A stretch of 64,000 bases of DNA from Bacteroidales bacterium (GTDB taxonomy: Bacteria; Bacteroidota; Bacteroidia; Bacteroidales; UBA3824), in the NCBI GenBank assembly GCA_016293845.1, contig JAEDDH010000005.1, positions 62,001-126,000 of the forward strand, given 5' to 3'. The notes under the pieces were generated by a model, which did not search any database, had not been told where the DNA came from, and was given only the letters and a program-made list of their open reading frames with translations. Both the position numbers and the translations under genes were made by a program. The stretch's first letter is position 1. The number at the start of each line of letters is the position of its first letter. Shown here one piece after another: positions 26,385-35,852 of the stretch.

Positions 26385-27548
26385 TTAGATACGGAATCCA
26401 CCAATTAGCACGTCGTCCATTTGTACAAAACCGTTTCGCCACGATTCAAAAAAGTCGTCAAGGCGTTTTTTCTGTATTTCAGGGTCGGAGGTTTCGTTGT
26501 TGATTTCTACCAAAAGGTTTTTAAATCGGCCGTAAGTTACCTTTTTGTTTGTTTTGGCGTTGAACTGATCGGGAAATCCGTCAGAAAACATATAGATGTA
26601 GTCGCCTTTTTTTACGGGAATCTCAGTGGTTTCAAACTGTTTTTCCTTCGGGTAAAATCCGATTGGGTTTTTTACGCCCTTGTATTCGGTGAGAGCACCG
26701 TTGCTTACAATGTACATAGGATTGTTGGCACCGGCAAATTTCAGCGTAAGTGTCTTGGTATCAAGTATGCACAGAGCCATATCTATACCGTCTTTGGGTT
26801 CGAGAGTGCCAGCAGCCGATTGTTTTAGCGATATTATCACCTTTCGGCGGAGTTGTTCAAGAATGTCCGAAGGCTTGATATTGTTGTCGGCGTCGGCGGT
26901 GATGTCGTTGAGAAAAGCCATACCGAGCATACTCATAAAAGCGCCCGGAACACCGTGACCTGTGCAGTCGCAGACGGCAAACAGCAGCAAGTCGCCCTGT
27001 TTTTTCATCCAATAGAAGTCGCCCGATACAATATCGCGAGGTTTCCACAATAGAAAATAGTCTGAAAGCATTGATTTTAAGATGTCTTCGCGTGGCAGAA
27101 GGGCGTTTTGGATGCCACGAGCATAGCGGATACTATCGGTAACCTCTAAGTGTTTGGCTTCTATTTGGTTTTTGAGCATTTGTATACGTTCCTTGTCTTT
27201 TTCGATAGCAAGGCTCATATCCCAAAGTTTTTTGTTGCGCTGAGCGAGTTTTTCGCGTTCGGCTTCGAGTTTTTTTCGCTCTATAGCGATTTCGTTGTTG
27301 GGCAGAATGTTTTGCTCGGTTATTTGATTTGGTTGATTAACATTTTTTGCGGCTGCGAGTTCGTCGTAAAGATAATTTACTCGTGTAAGTTCGCTATCGT
27401 AGAAAGAAATTTCTTGACGGTAGCGTCGTTCTAATCTGCGTTCAGAATTTAGCATACGTCGGCGCATTGTAATAAGCACAATTACGAGGGCAATCAGCAA
27501 AACCGCCGCCGTAATGATGAGGATAATATTTACAATTCCGAGTTCCAA
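26385..27548 (-). CDS. Membrane-anchored SpoIIE (PP2C-type) phosphatase
   Basis: Protein of 387 residues. An N-terminal membrane helix (about 5-28, IILIITAAVLLIALVIVLIT) is followed by a charged coiled coil (about 30-140) and a SpoIIE phosphatase domain (about 150-387) with KPRDIVSGDFYW, AVCDCTGHGVPGAFMSMLG and the last motif DDVLIGGFRI. All metal-site Asp positions appear present, so it should be active toward Ser/Thr phosphoproteins at the inner membrane. It lies 12 bases after the nSTAND gene and is the last gene of that operon, which suggests it is the output of the complex. The remnant at 4304 is a relative. Confidence 0.9.
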   Translation of the reverse strand: MELGIVNIILIITAAVLLIALVIVLITMRRRMLNSERRLERRYRQEISFYDSELTRVNYLYDELAAAKNVNQPNQITEQNILPNNEIAIERKKLEAEREKLAQRNKKLWDMSLAIEKDKERIQMLKNQIEAKHLEVTDSIRYARGIQNALLPREDILKSMLSDYFLLWKPRDIVSGDFYWMKKQGDLLLFAVCDCTGHGVPGAFMSMLGMAFLNDITADADNNIKPSDILEQLRRKVIISLKQSAAGTLEPKDGIDMALCILDTKTLTLKFAGANNPMYIVSNGALTEYKGVKNPIGFYPKEKQFETTEIPVKKGDYIYMFSDGFPDQFNAKTNKKVTYGRFKNLLVEINNETSDPEIQKKRLDDFFESWRNGFVQMDDVLIGGFRI

Positions 27549-27560
27549 AATCCTTGTAGT

Positions 27561-30500
27561 TTATTTTGATGAAAAATCTTTGCCTAAAATAAGTCCGTAT
27601 TCTTGACGAGTAAGTTCGGTAACTTTTTCGTCGGCAAGTTCTTGAGCGTAAGAGTTGATGTCGAGGTCAAAATACCTGATAACATTTTCTTCAGTAAGTA
27701 CAAACATAGTGCCTTCGTTGTTGAAACCGATATTCTTAATTGGAAAGTTGTGTAGCATAAAATCGTCAACCACAAAAGGTTTAGCATTACGCCTTCTGAT
27801 ATTGAGCACCGAAATACGGTTTCCGAGACTTGCCATTGCCAAATATTTAGTGTTTTCGTCGTAGACAATACGTTCGATACGGTTGTGAGCTCCGAGCATG
27901 TCAGATTCTTTGGTGTCTGTTTTGAGGTCGAGAAACTGAACGTCGCCTTTTGAGAAGCATATAGCGAGCCTTTTTGAGTCGATTGCAGTCATGGCGTAGG
28001 CGTTCATGCTTGTTTGACGGAAAATTTCTTTTGTGGTGTTGTTGCTAAAGTTCCAACGCAAAAGAGCCGCGTTTTGAGTAAGAATATAAACGTCTGATTT
28101 GCCATAGCAGTAAATGTCGGCAATTGATGTTTTGGTGTTGTAATTGGCAATTGGGCGGCTTTCGGGGTCGTCGGCATCGAGAATAGCGATTCTACCGTTG
28201 AGATATGCAGCGCAGATATATCTTTTGTCGGGAGTAAGCATTGCACTTTTGATAAAGTCTCCCTGAACTGATAATTTTGTGTGGCTTCGGTTTTTATCTT
28301 TGAAATTGATACAGAAAGTCTCCTTGTCGGTGGTGGAGTAAATCACAATTTCAGGAGTTAAAAAAATGGCGGAATGAATAAAGTCGCGACTTACAAAATC
28401 AGAAATTCTGAAAACCTCTTTGGTCTTTTTGTTGGCGTAAGAGTAGGCGAATATCTGACCTTTTTGGGTAAGTACAATAATGCGTCCCAAATCATCTACT
28501 GTGAATGCAGCAATGGTTTCGGTAGTGGTTTTCAATGGTTTAATCATATTGTTGATTTCCATTGCATATATCATAGCGTCAAATAGTTCTGCATCGTTTT
28601 GAGTTACGTTGTTGCGGCGGTTGAGGTTGTAGGCCGTGTAGGCAATTCGCAGGTTAAGACGGTTGTCGCCATATTCGCTTTTGGCTTTCATTGCCATAGC
28701 GTTCGACATAGCCACACTGTAAAGCATTGTTGCAGAATCTGTTGCTTGACGTGCCACTCGCGCTTGTTCTTCGGCGTCTTGCTTAGCCATCTCTGCCACA
28801 GCTTTTTGAAACTCAGCATCTTGAAGGTTGAGTTCTGCAATATCTTTAAGTGAATCCGCCTCGCGACGACGACGGTCGGCAAGTTGTTGTGCTCTACGAG
28901 CCTTGTCGCGTTCGTTTTTTGCCTCGCTTGCTCTAATTTGAGCTTCAATTTTTTGCAATCGTGCATTTTTGTTAGCTTGTACGGCAATTTCTTGTGCTCT
29001 AAGGGCTTTTTCTTTTTGCATAAGAGCTGAATCAGCTTGCTGTTGAGCGTATTCTGCTGCGATGTGAGCCAATTTTTGTTCGTTCAATGCCCACACACTC
29101 AGCACTATAAGTGTAGCGGTAAAAGCAATAAGACCTACAAGTACCGTCATCAATTTGCGGCGTTTGATGCGTTCGCGGGTTTTGATAGCCTGATCGCTCA
29201 ATTCTATAAAATCTTGACAGTTTTCGTATTGACTTTGAGCAAGTTTCAGTTTCTGACGGTACGAATTTTTTGTGTTGTCGTATTTGAGAAAACGGTATGG
29301 ATTGGGCGTGTTGGCAATATACCAATTTAAAAAGTACGAATAGGTACCTGAGGATAGCAAATACTGCTCTTCGCGATTGTTGTTGAGCCATCGGTTCATC
29401 TGCGTGGCAAAATCGTGATAGTCTTTTAAGAAAGTCTCCTCTTCGGTAGCCCATTCAGAAAGCAATTTCCAGTTACGGATAAGCGCCTCGTGGGTAACGT
29501 CCAACATTGTGTCGCCCGAAAGATACTGAGTATCTAACTTGCCCGGTACGCTAAACGGCTGTAAAAGAGTGTTTTCGGGAGTGCGGAAAATGTTGATTAC
29601 ACCGCACACAGTGGCATTTGTGATGTGAGGCTTGTTGATAATGCCCGTTATCTCGTTGATAGTGCAACGGTTGCGCACTTGACGTTTGTTGTCGGTTTTT
29701 GTCAACGATTTAAACACCGTTTCCACTATCTCTTTGCTCTCTTCGGGAGTGATGTTTTTTTCTGCCCACGGAACGTTTTCCATAAAATAGTCGTAAGCGC
29801 TTTCGTAAAGTATTCCTGCGTGGGCGTTGAGAATATTGTCGAGACTTGGGTTTTCGTAATATTTTTGCTGATATTCGGGCAGTTCGGCAAACCAAATGTT
29901 AAACTTAGCACGGTCTTCGGTACTTAAAGCACCGCTCGAAATGCCTGCTATTTGTACCAAGTGAATCAAGTCAATCTCTACCGCTCCATTATCAGCCATT
30001 TTCCACAACATATTTAATGCATGTTGCAATACAGGCAACTGGTCGAATCCGCTGTTGAGGTTGTTGATGATGATTTCGGTAAGTCGTGGCGAAATGCTTC
30101 CTCCGGCAAGTTTGGCGGGTTCTTCAATTACCTGTCGAATTTCGTTGCGTTTAAGTTGCGGTACAAAAAACTGGCTGTATGCGATATACTCAGGAAGGTT
30201 TTTAAATACGGTGCATTGGCTGATAAAGTCGCTACGCATTGTAAATATCACATAGATAGGCAGTTTTTCGATAACCGAAAGTCTTATGGTTTCGAGCAGC
30301 AGGTTGATTGTTATGTAAGATTCGTCGGAAGGTTTTCCGTTAGAGAAATTCTCCAAATTGGTGAATACTTCCTCAAACTGGTCGGCTATAATCAGCAGGT
30401 TTTTACCTTGTTCGCCATCGGCAAAAAAAGGCGATTCTTTGTAGAGTTTTGCCAATGACGAAAAACCATATTTGAGTTCTGCCTGAGTTTTTTCTTTTGA

Positions 30501-30803
30501 TATTTCAAGTTGCTCAGATATTGATTCACAGAGAGATTGGAAAGGATTTTTTTCGGGTTTGAAATCGGCAATTAGCCAACTATTGTATTTAGCCTTGCAA
30601 AATCCAGCGCGAATGTTAGGCAGCACTCCCGCATACACCATTGACGATTTACCATCACCCGAAGCTCCTGTGATAAACGCCATCTTGTTTTCTTCCAATA
30701 GTTTGATAATGTGGCGTATGTGCATATCACGACCTTTGAAGAAGATTGACTCCTCTTCGGTAAAAGGTCTAAGACCGGGATATGGACATATTTCGGGTTG
30801 CAT
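27561..30803 (-). CDS. nSTAND ATPase with membrane helix, coiled coil and C-terminal beta-propeller
   Basis: Protein of 1080 residues. The N-terminus (1-54) starts CPYPGLRPFTEEESIFFKGR, a hallmark of nSTAND1 NTPases in WD40-type proteins. Walker A is GASGDGKS (46-53) and Walker B is about 136-145 with D141 in IIADQFEE. A winged-helix region follows to about 520. A membrane helix at about 551-573 anchors it. Residues about 575-735 are a long coiled coil rich in Ala/Glu/Arg/Gln, and about 745-1060 form WD40-like repeats. The ATPase part would face the cytoplasm; the other side then carries coiled coil and propeller. STAND proteins switch on ligand binding. The TIR/DUF4062-like gene is 2 bases upstream, the phosphatase 12 bases downstream. 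Confidence 0.88.
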   Translation of the reverse strand: MQPEICPYPGLRPFTEEESIFFKGRDMHIRHIIKLLEENKMAFITGASGDGKSSMVYAGVLPNIRAGFCKAKYNSWLIADFKPEKNPFQSLCESISEQLEISKEKTQAELKYGFSSLAKLYKESPFFADGEQGKNLLIIADQFEEVFTNLENFSNGKPSDESYITINLLLETIRLSVIEKLPIYVIFTMRSDFISQCTVFKNLPEYIAYSQFFVPQLKRNEIRQVIEEPAKLAGGSISPRLTEIIINNLNSGFDQLPVLQHALNMLWKMADNGAVEIDLIHLVQIAGISSGALSTEDRAKFNIWFAELPEYQQKYYENPSLDNILNAHAGILYESAYDYFMENVPWAEKNITPEESKEIVETVFKSLTKTDNKRQVRNRCTINEITGIINKPHITNATVCGVINIFRTPENTLLQPFSVPGKLDTQYLSGDTMLDVTHEALIRNWKLLSEWATEEETFLKDYHDFATQMNRWLNNNREEQYLLSSGTYSYFLNWYIANTPNPYRFLKYDNTKNSYRQKLKLAQSQYENCQDFIELSDQAIKTRERIKRRKLMTVLVGLIAFTATLIVLSVWALNEQKLAHIAAEYAQQQADSALMQKEKALRAQEIAVQANKNARLQKIEAQIRASEAKNERDKARRAQQLADRRRREADSLKDIAELNLQDAEFQKAVAEMAKQDAEEQARVARQATDSATMLYSVAMSNAMAMKAKSEYGDNRLNLRIAYTAYNLNRRNNVTQNDAELFDAMIYAMEINNMIKPLKTTTETIAAFTVDDLGRIIVLTQKGQIFAYSYANKKTKEVFRISDFVSRDFIHSAIFLTPEIVIYSTTDKETFCINFKDKNRSHTKLSVQGDFIKSAMLTPDKRYICAAYLNGRIAILDADDPESRPIANYNTKTSIADIYCYGKSDVYILTQNAALLRWNFSNNTTKEIFRQTSMNAYAMTAIDSKRLAICFSKGDVQFLDLKTDTKESDMLGAHNRIERIVYDENTKYLAMASLGNRISVLNIRRRNAKPFVVDDFMLHNFPIKNIGFNNEGTMFVLTEENVIRYFDLDINSYAQELADEKVTELTRQEYGLILGKDFSSK

Positions 30804-30805
30804 AG

Positions 30806-31675
30806 TTATGATGATTTTCCTGTGACTTTGTCGTAGTATATTTTAATATCTAACGGAATAATGCTCTTTTCGTTTATGGTGTATGAAACAATTTTTTTTA
30901 GCGGTTTTAACTGAGTTTCATCGGCGTGATCGCTGTTTCCAGCAATGTAGAGTGGGGTAGAAGCGCTTTGACCTCCTGTTTGTTTCCACACTTGCTGAGC
31001 AAACGGCGGAGCCCAATCGGTGGCATAGTCGTAATAAATAATTCCGAGTTTGCACAATGGCAACTGGTTTTGGATAAAGTCGTTATAGTCGGTGTCGGCT
31101 CCTGCGTTGATTTCAAGTTCGGTAACAGTTTGAAGGTCGGCAAGCATATTGGAGACCTCTTTTGCCGAATCACGGTCTAATGTATTGTAAATAAACAATA
31201 TATCGTAATTCTTGGCATCGGTTTTAGCTGAAGGTTTGATATTCATAATTGATCTCAATTCCTCTACAAACACGATAGGCGAAGTAATGTCGGAATATAT
31301 TGTATTGTTGTTGATATCGCGGTTGATATCGTTGATATATAGGTTTTTATCATTGATAATACCCAACGGATTCCACACAAACATTTTAAAATTGCCATCT
31401 GTAAGACCTTTTGCGGTGCGGTATTGAATGGCAGAAGGAGTGTCGTAAATAGGTGAATCGTTGTCGATAATATTGTCGTAGCCGAGAATGTGCATCGAGC
31501 AGTCGGCATTTAGCATAAGGTTTTCTATATTTGTTTCTGCTGCTTCCGAAGGCTCAATCACCTCGATACCAGCACGCAAGAGTATATTTTTAACCTCGGA
31601 ACGCATTTTTTGCAATCCGTCGGTAACCTCGGCGAGAAACACCTTGGAACTCTTTATGTACAAATTCAGAAACAT
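30806..31675 (-). CDS. Tandem TIR/DUF4062-like domain protein
   Basis: Protein of 289 residues with two alpha/beta parts. The first (about 8-150) begins SSKVFLAEVTDGLQKMRSEV, as DUF4062/TIR-type proteins do, followed by a Glu/Ala-rich helix and the LNADCSMHILGYD strand. The second (about 158-275) begins YDILFIYNTLDRDSAKEVSN and contains CKLGIIYYDYATDWA, resembling a TIR-like signalling fold. I cannot point to a clear catalytic NADase Glu, so enzymatic activity is open. It is the first gene of an operon with the nSTAND ATPase (2-base gap) and SpoIIE phosphatase, so it is presumably an adaptor or sensor. Family assignment is by resemblance only. Confidence 0.6.
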   Translation of the reverse strand: MFLNLYIKSSKVFLAEVTDGLQKMRSEVKNILLRAGIEVIEPSEAAETNIENLMLNADCSMHILGYDNIIDNDSPIYDTPSAIQYRTAKGLTDGNFKMFVWNPLGIINDKNLYINDINRDINNNTIYSDITSPIVFVEELRSIMNIKPSAKTDAKNYDILFIYNTLDRDSAKEVSNMLADLQTVTELEINAGADTDYNDFIQNQLPLCKLGIIYYDYATDWAPPFAQQVWKQTGGQSASTPLYIAGNSDHADETQLKPLKKIVSYTINEKSIIPLDIKIYYDKVTGKSS

Positions 31676-31772
31676 TGCTTACGACTTTATCATTATTATT
31701 TCTATCCAAATTAAATGCCACAAAAATGTAAAATAAAATTGTAATTGCAAAGATTTTGTTATTACATTTTTT

Positions 31773-31803
31773 TTTGCACTTTACTTTCTTTGTGTTACCT
31801 TTG
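31773..31803 (+). promoter_or_regulatory. Promoter of ileS
   Basis: TTTG (31773-31776), a 19-base spacer and TACCTTTG (31796-31803) fit the Bacteroidetes consensus. The ATG is 27 bases beyond the -7 box. Confidence 0.7.
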
Positions 31804-31830
31804 CACCGTTTTAATTTAAAATACAGAATA

Positions 31831-34800
31831 ATGGGAAAGAAATTTGCCGAATACAAGCAGTTCGACCTTTCGCAGATTAACAAAGAAATACTCGAAAGGT
31901 GGCAGAATGAACATACTTTTGACCAAAGTCTCGAAACCCGCGAGGGTGCACCTAAATTCATATTTTTTGACGGTCCTCCGTCGGCCAACGGTATGCCGGG
32001 TATTCACCACGTGATGGCTCGTACCATTAAGGACTGCATTTGCAGATACAAATCTCAAAAAGGTTTCCAAGTGAGCCGCAAGGCTGGTTGGGATACTCAC
32101 GGTTTGCCCGTGGAACTCAGCGTAGAAAAATCGCTCGGTATCACCAAAGAAGACATCGGCAAAAAAATTTCTGTTGACGATTACAACAACGCTTGCCGCA
32201 AGGACGTGATGAAATACATCGGCGAATGGGGACGACTCACTCAGCAGATGGGCTACTGGATCAATATGGACGACCCTTACATCACCTACGACAACCGTTA
32301 CATCGAATCACTCTGGTGGCTCTTGAAACAGATGTACAACAAGGGCTATCTCTACAAAGGATATACAATTCAACCATATTCGCCCGCTGCCGGCACAGGA
32401 CTTTCGAGCCACGAACTCAATCAGCCCGGATGCTATCGCGATGTTAAGGACACCACCGTTACAGGAATGTTTCTTATCACCGACCCGAAAGATGAGATGA
32501 CAAAATGGGGCAAGCCATATTTCCTCGCTTGGACAACCACTCCGTGGACACTTCCGTCGAACACCGCCCTCTGCGTTGGTCCTAATATCGACTACGTGGT
32601 GGTGCAAACCTACAATACTTACACCGCCGACAAAATCACCGTTGTAATGGCAGAGGCACGTTTAAACGCATATCTCAAACCCGAAGGTGCAGAAGCCGAT
32701 ATGGATTCGTTCAAACCCGGCGACAAAGTGGTTCCCTACCGTATTGTGGGACGTTACAAAGGTTCCGACCTTGTGGGAATGCATTACCAGCAGATGATGC
32801 AGTGGGTAAAACCTTGCGAAAAAGTTGACGACCTTTCTGCTGAATTTGTAAAGAAATACGCCGCCGCTCATCCCGACAAATGCTTTACCTACGAAAAAGA
32901 TACATTTGTAGAGATTGCAGAGCAGGCATTCCGTGTAATCCCCGGTGACTATGTTACCACCGAAGATGGTACTGGTATCGTTCACATTGCGCCCACATTT
33001 GGTGCCGACGACGCCAAGGTGGCAAAGGCAGCCGACGTTCCCGCCCTCTACCTTATCAACAAACTTGGCGAAACCCGCCCGATGGTAGACCTCCGTGGTA
33101 AATACTATGACCTCGACGAACTTGCCGAATCGTTTGTAAATAAATGTGTTGACGTGGACGCCTACAATCAACACGCAGGCGACTATGTTAAAAACGCTTA
33201 TTCGCCCAAATACAATCAAGATGGCAAATACGATGCCGAAGCCGCTGCCAAAGACGAGGATCTGAACATCATTATCAGTCTCGAAATGAAACAGCAAGGC
33301 ATCGCATTCAAGATAGAAAAACACGTTCACAACTATCCTCACTGCTGGCGTACCGACAAGCCGGTGCTCTATTACCCGCTCGATTCGTGGTTTATCCGCT
33401 CCACCGCAGCCAAGGAACGTATGATTGCCCTTAACAAAACCATCAACTGGCAACCGCCTTCAACAGGTTCGGGACGTTTTGGTCAGTGGCTCGAAAACCT
33501 CAACGACTGGAACCTCTCTCGTTCGCGCTACTGGGGCACTCCGCTGCCTATCTGGCGAAACCGCGACACCCGTGAAGAAATTTGCATTGGTTCGCTCGAA
33601 GAACTTTTAAAAGAAATCGACAAGTCAGTTGCCGCCGGATTTATGAAGAGCAATCCTTACAAAGACAAAGGATTTGTTCCCGGCAATATGAGCAAGGATA
33701 ATTACGAAAAAATCGATCTACACCGTCCTTACGTCGACGACATTATACTTGTGTCGCCCTCGGGCAAGCCTATGAAACGCGAAACCGACCTTATCGACGT
33801 TTGGTTCGACTCTGGCGCAATGCCTTACGCTCAATATCACTACCCATTTGAGCACAAAGACGACCTGCCTTTCCCTGCCGACTTTATAGCCGAGGGTGTG
33901 GATCAAACACGTGGCTGGTTCTATACGCTTCACGCCATTGCCACAATGTGCTTCGATAGCGTTTCGTTCAAAAATGTTATCTCAAACGGACTTGTGCTCG
34001 ACAAAAACGGCTTGAAAATGTCGAAACGTCTCGGCAATGCAATCAATCCTTTTGATGTAATTGAAAAATACGGAGCCGACGCAGTACGCTGGTATATGAT
34101 TACCAACTCGTCGCCGTGGGACAACCTCAAATTCGATGTTGACGGTGTTGACGAAGTAAAACGTAAGTTTTTCGGCACACTTTATAATACATACTCATTC
34201 TTTGCCCTTTACGCAAATGTTGACGGATTTACCAACAGCGAACCTCAAATTGCAATAGAGAAACGTCCCGAAATCGACCGCTGGATACTCTCGTTGCTCA
34301 ATTCGTTGATAAAGAAAGTAGACGAATGCTTTGCTGCATACGATATGACACCCGCTGGACGTATGATTCAGGATTTTGTTACCGAAAACCTCTCTAACTG
34401 GTACGTTCGACTCAACCGCAAACGTTTCTGGGGTGGCGGAATGACCGAAGACAAACTTTCAGCATATCAGACACTTTACACCTGTATCGAAAAAGTGGCT
34501 CAACTGATGGCGCCCATCGCTCCGTTCTATGCTGACAAAATTTTCCAAGACCTCAACGCCGTATCGGGCAACAGCAACGAATCTGTTCACATTGCCGATT
34601 ATCCCAAATACGGCCAAAGCGTTATAGATCAAGACCTTGAAGACCGAATGGAGATGGCGCAGAAAATATCATCGATGGTTCTCGCGCTCCGTCGCAAAGC
34701 CGCTATCAAGGTTCGTCAGCCGCTGCAAAAAATTATGATTCCTATCCTCAGCGACGATATGGAACATAAGATTGAGGCTATTAAACGATTGATACTCACT

Positions 34801-35385
34801 GAGGTTAACGTTAAAGAACTTGAATATCTGCATCAAACCGCTGGTATTCTTACCAAAAAAGTGAAAGCCGACTTTAAGAAACTGGGCAAGAAACTGGGCA
34901 AGAATATGAAATCAGTGGCAAACTATCTTGCAGAAATGTCGCAGGAGCAGATTTCAGACTTTGAACAGAAAGGCTCTATTGATATTGATGTAAACGGCGA
35001 AAAAGTCAACGTGCTTACCACTGAGGTAGAAATCACCTCTGAGGATATTCCGGGACGCCTTGTTGCAAGCGAAGGCCGCATAACTGTGGCATTAGACATC
35101 AACATCACTCCCGAACTCAAAGACGAAGGCTACGCCCGCGAACTTATCAACCGCATTCAAAATATGCGCAAAGACAGCGGATTCGACGTTACCGACAAAA
35201 TCAAGATAGAGATTGCACAAATACCTGAGATAAGCGGCGCATTAAGTAACTTTAAGGAATACATTTGTTCTCAAACACTTACCGATAGCCTCCAAATTCT
35301 TGGCAAAGATATTATGCCTTCGGATGCAATTAATATCGAAATTGACGAACAAACCACCACATTGATACGTATATCGAAAATATAA
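31831..35385 (+). CDS. ileS: Isoleucyl-tRNA synthetase
   Basis: Class I synthetase of 1184 residues from ATG 31831 (MGKKFAEYKQFDLSQINKEI). The frame is open upstream, but the -7 box at 31796-31803 places the transcript start inside that extension. The HIGH-type motif is in PPSANGMPGIHHVMARTIKD, the KMSKS motif is KMSKRLGN, and a C-terminal region follows. Compared with E. coli IleRS (938 residues) it is long, like the eukaryote-like type of IleRS found in Bacteroidetes, which is often mupirocin-resistant (family knowledge, not tested). It heads an apparent operon with a DksA-like gene and lspA. Confidence 0.96.
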   Translation: MGKKFAEYKQFDLSQINKEILERWQNEHTFDQSLETREGAPKFIFFDGPPSANGMPGIHHVMARTIKDCICRYKSQKGFQVSRKAGWDTHGLPVELSVEKSLGITKEDIGKKISVDDYNNACRKDVMKYIGEWGRLTQQMGYWINMDDPYITYDNRYIESLWWLLKQMYNKGYLYKGYTIQPYSPAAGTGLSSHELNQPGCYRDVKDTTVTGMFLITDPKDEMTKWGKPYFLAWTTTPWTLPSNTALCVGPNIDYVVVQTYNTYTADKITVVMAEARLNAYLKPEGAEADMDSFKPGDKVVPYRIVGRYKGSDLVGMHYQQMMQWVKPCEKVDDLSAEFVKKYAAAHPDKCFTYEKDTFVEIAEQAFRVIPGDYVTTEDGTGIVHIAPTFGADDAKVAKAADVPALYLINKLGETRPMVDLRGKYYDLDELAESFVNKCVDVDAYNQHAGDYVKNAYSPKYNQDGKYDAEAAAKDEDLNIIISLEMKQQGIAFKIEKHVHNYPHCWRTDKPVLYYPLDSWFIRSTAAKERMIALNKTINWQPPSTGSGRFGQWLENLNDWNLSRSRYWGTPLPIWRNRDTREEICIGSLEELLKEIDKSVAAGFMKSNPYKDKGFVPGNMSKDNYEKIDLHRPYVDDIILVSPSGKPMKRETDLIDVWFDSGAMPYAQYHYPFEHKDDLPFPADFIAEGVDQTRGWFYTLHAIATMCFDSVSFKNVISNGLVLDKNGLKMSKRLGNAINPFDVIEKYGADAVRWYMITNSSPWDNLKFDVDGVDEVKRKFFGTLYNTYSFFALYANVDGFTNSEPQIAIEKRPEIDRWILSLLNSLIKKVDECFAAYDMTPAGRMIQDFVTENLSNWYVRLNRKRFWGGGMTEDKLSAYQTLYTCIEKVAQLMAPIAPFYADKIFQDLNAVSGNSNESVHIADYPKYGQSVIDQDLEDRMEMAQKISSMVLALRRKAAIKVRQPLQKIMIPILSDDMEHKIEAIKRLILTEVNVKELEYLHQTAGILTKKVKADFKKLGKKLGKNMKSVANYLAEMSQEQISDFEQKGSIDIDVNGEKVNVLTTEVEITSEDIPGRLVASEGRITVALDINITPELKDEGYARELINRIQNMRKDSGFDVTDKIKIEIAQIPEISGALSNFKEYICSQTLTDSLQILGKDIMPSDAINIEIDEQTTTLIRISKI

Positions 35386-35395
35386 TTTTTAATCT

Positions 35396-35425
35396 TGTAG
35401 AGACGTGTTTAATCACGTCTCTACA
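35396..35425. repeat. Perfect palindrome TGTAGAGACGTG/CACGTCTCTACA
   Basis: Twelve bases pair perfectly with twelve others across a TTTAAT loop, 11 bases after the ileS stop. There is no T tract, so it is not a classic terminator. It resembles the GTAGAGACG-type palindromes scattered in Bacteroidetes and cyanobacterial genomes; I see no second copy here. Confidence 0.7.
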
Positions 35426-35462
35426 TTAATATTAATTTTTAACAACTAAAAAACACCTAATT

Positions 35463-35846
35463 ATGGCCGAAGAAAAAGTAAGATACTCAGATGAAGAACT
35501 GGCTGAATTCAAAGCCCTTATAATGGAAAAGTTAGAGCAGGCTCGTAAACTTTATAAGTCGTATCACGAGATAATAACACAACAAGACGGCAACGACACA
35601 GTAGACACAAGTCCCACATTTAAATCATACGAAGAAGGATCGTCGCTATTGTCGAAAGAGCAGGCAGGCTCTATGGCTGAGCGTCAGTTGAAATTTATCA
35701 AAGCCCTTGAAAATGCTCTTATCCGCATCGAGAACAAGACCTACGGTATCGACCGCAACACTGGCAAACTGATTCCCAAAGAACGACTTATGGCTGTTCC
35801 TCACGCCACATTGAGCGTAGAGAGCAAGAAAGATGAGAGGAAGTAG
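35463..35846 (+). CDS. DksA/TraR-family protein without zinc cysteines
   Basis: Protein of 127 residues with a long coiled coil (about 8-45) and a C-terminal segment TYGIDRNTGKLIPKERLMAV that matches the DksA/TraR zinc-finger end, except that the four Cys ligands of the classic finger are absent: the whole protein has no Cys. Bacteroidetes have such reduced family members beside ileS and lspA. DksA-type proteins enter the RNA polymerase secondary channel; whether this one does is open. It lies 77 bases after ileS and 6 bases before lspA. Confidence 0.82.
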   Translation: MAEEKVRYSDEELAEFKALIMEKLEQARKLYKSYHEIITQQDGNDTVDTSPTFKSYEEGSSLLSKEQAGSMAERQLKFIKALENALIRIENKTYGIDRNTGKLIPKERLMAVPHATLSVESKKDERK

Positions 35847-35852
35847 AGCGTA

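Noticed and set aside
27561..30803. A NACHT-type or transposition-related ATPase
   Set aside because: The N-terminal PYPGLRPF block and the coiled coil plus propeller layout point to nSTAND1/WD40 proteins; nothing transposase-like is near.
32662..33453. A 263-codon minus-strand frame inside ileS
   Set aside because: It lies wholly within the conserved synthetase and has shadow-like composition.
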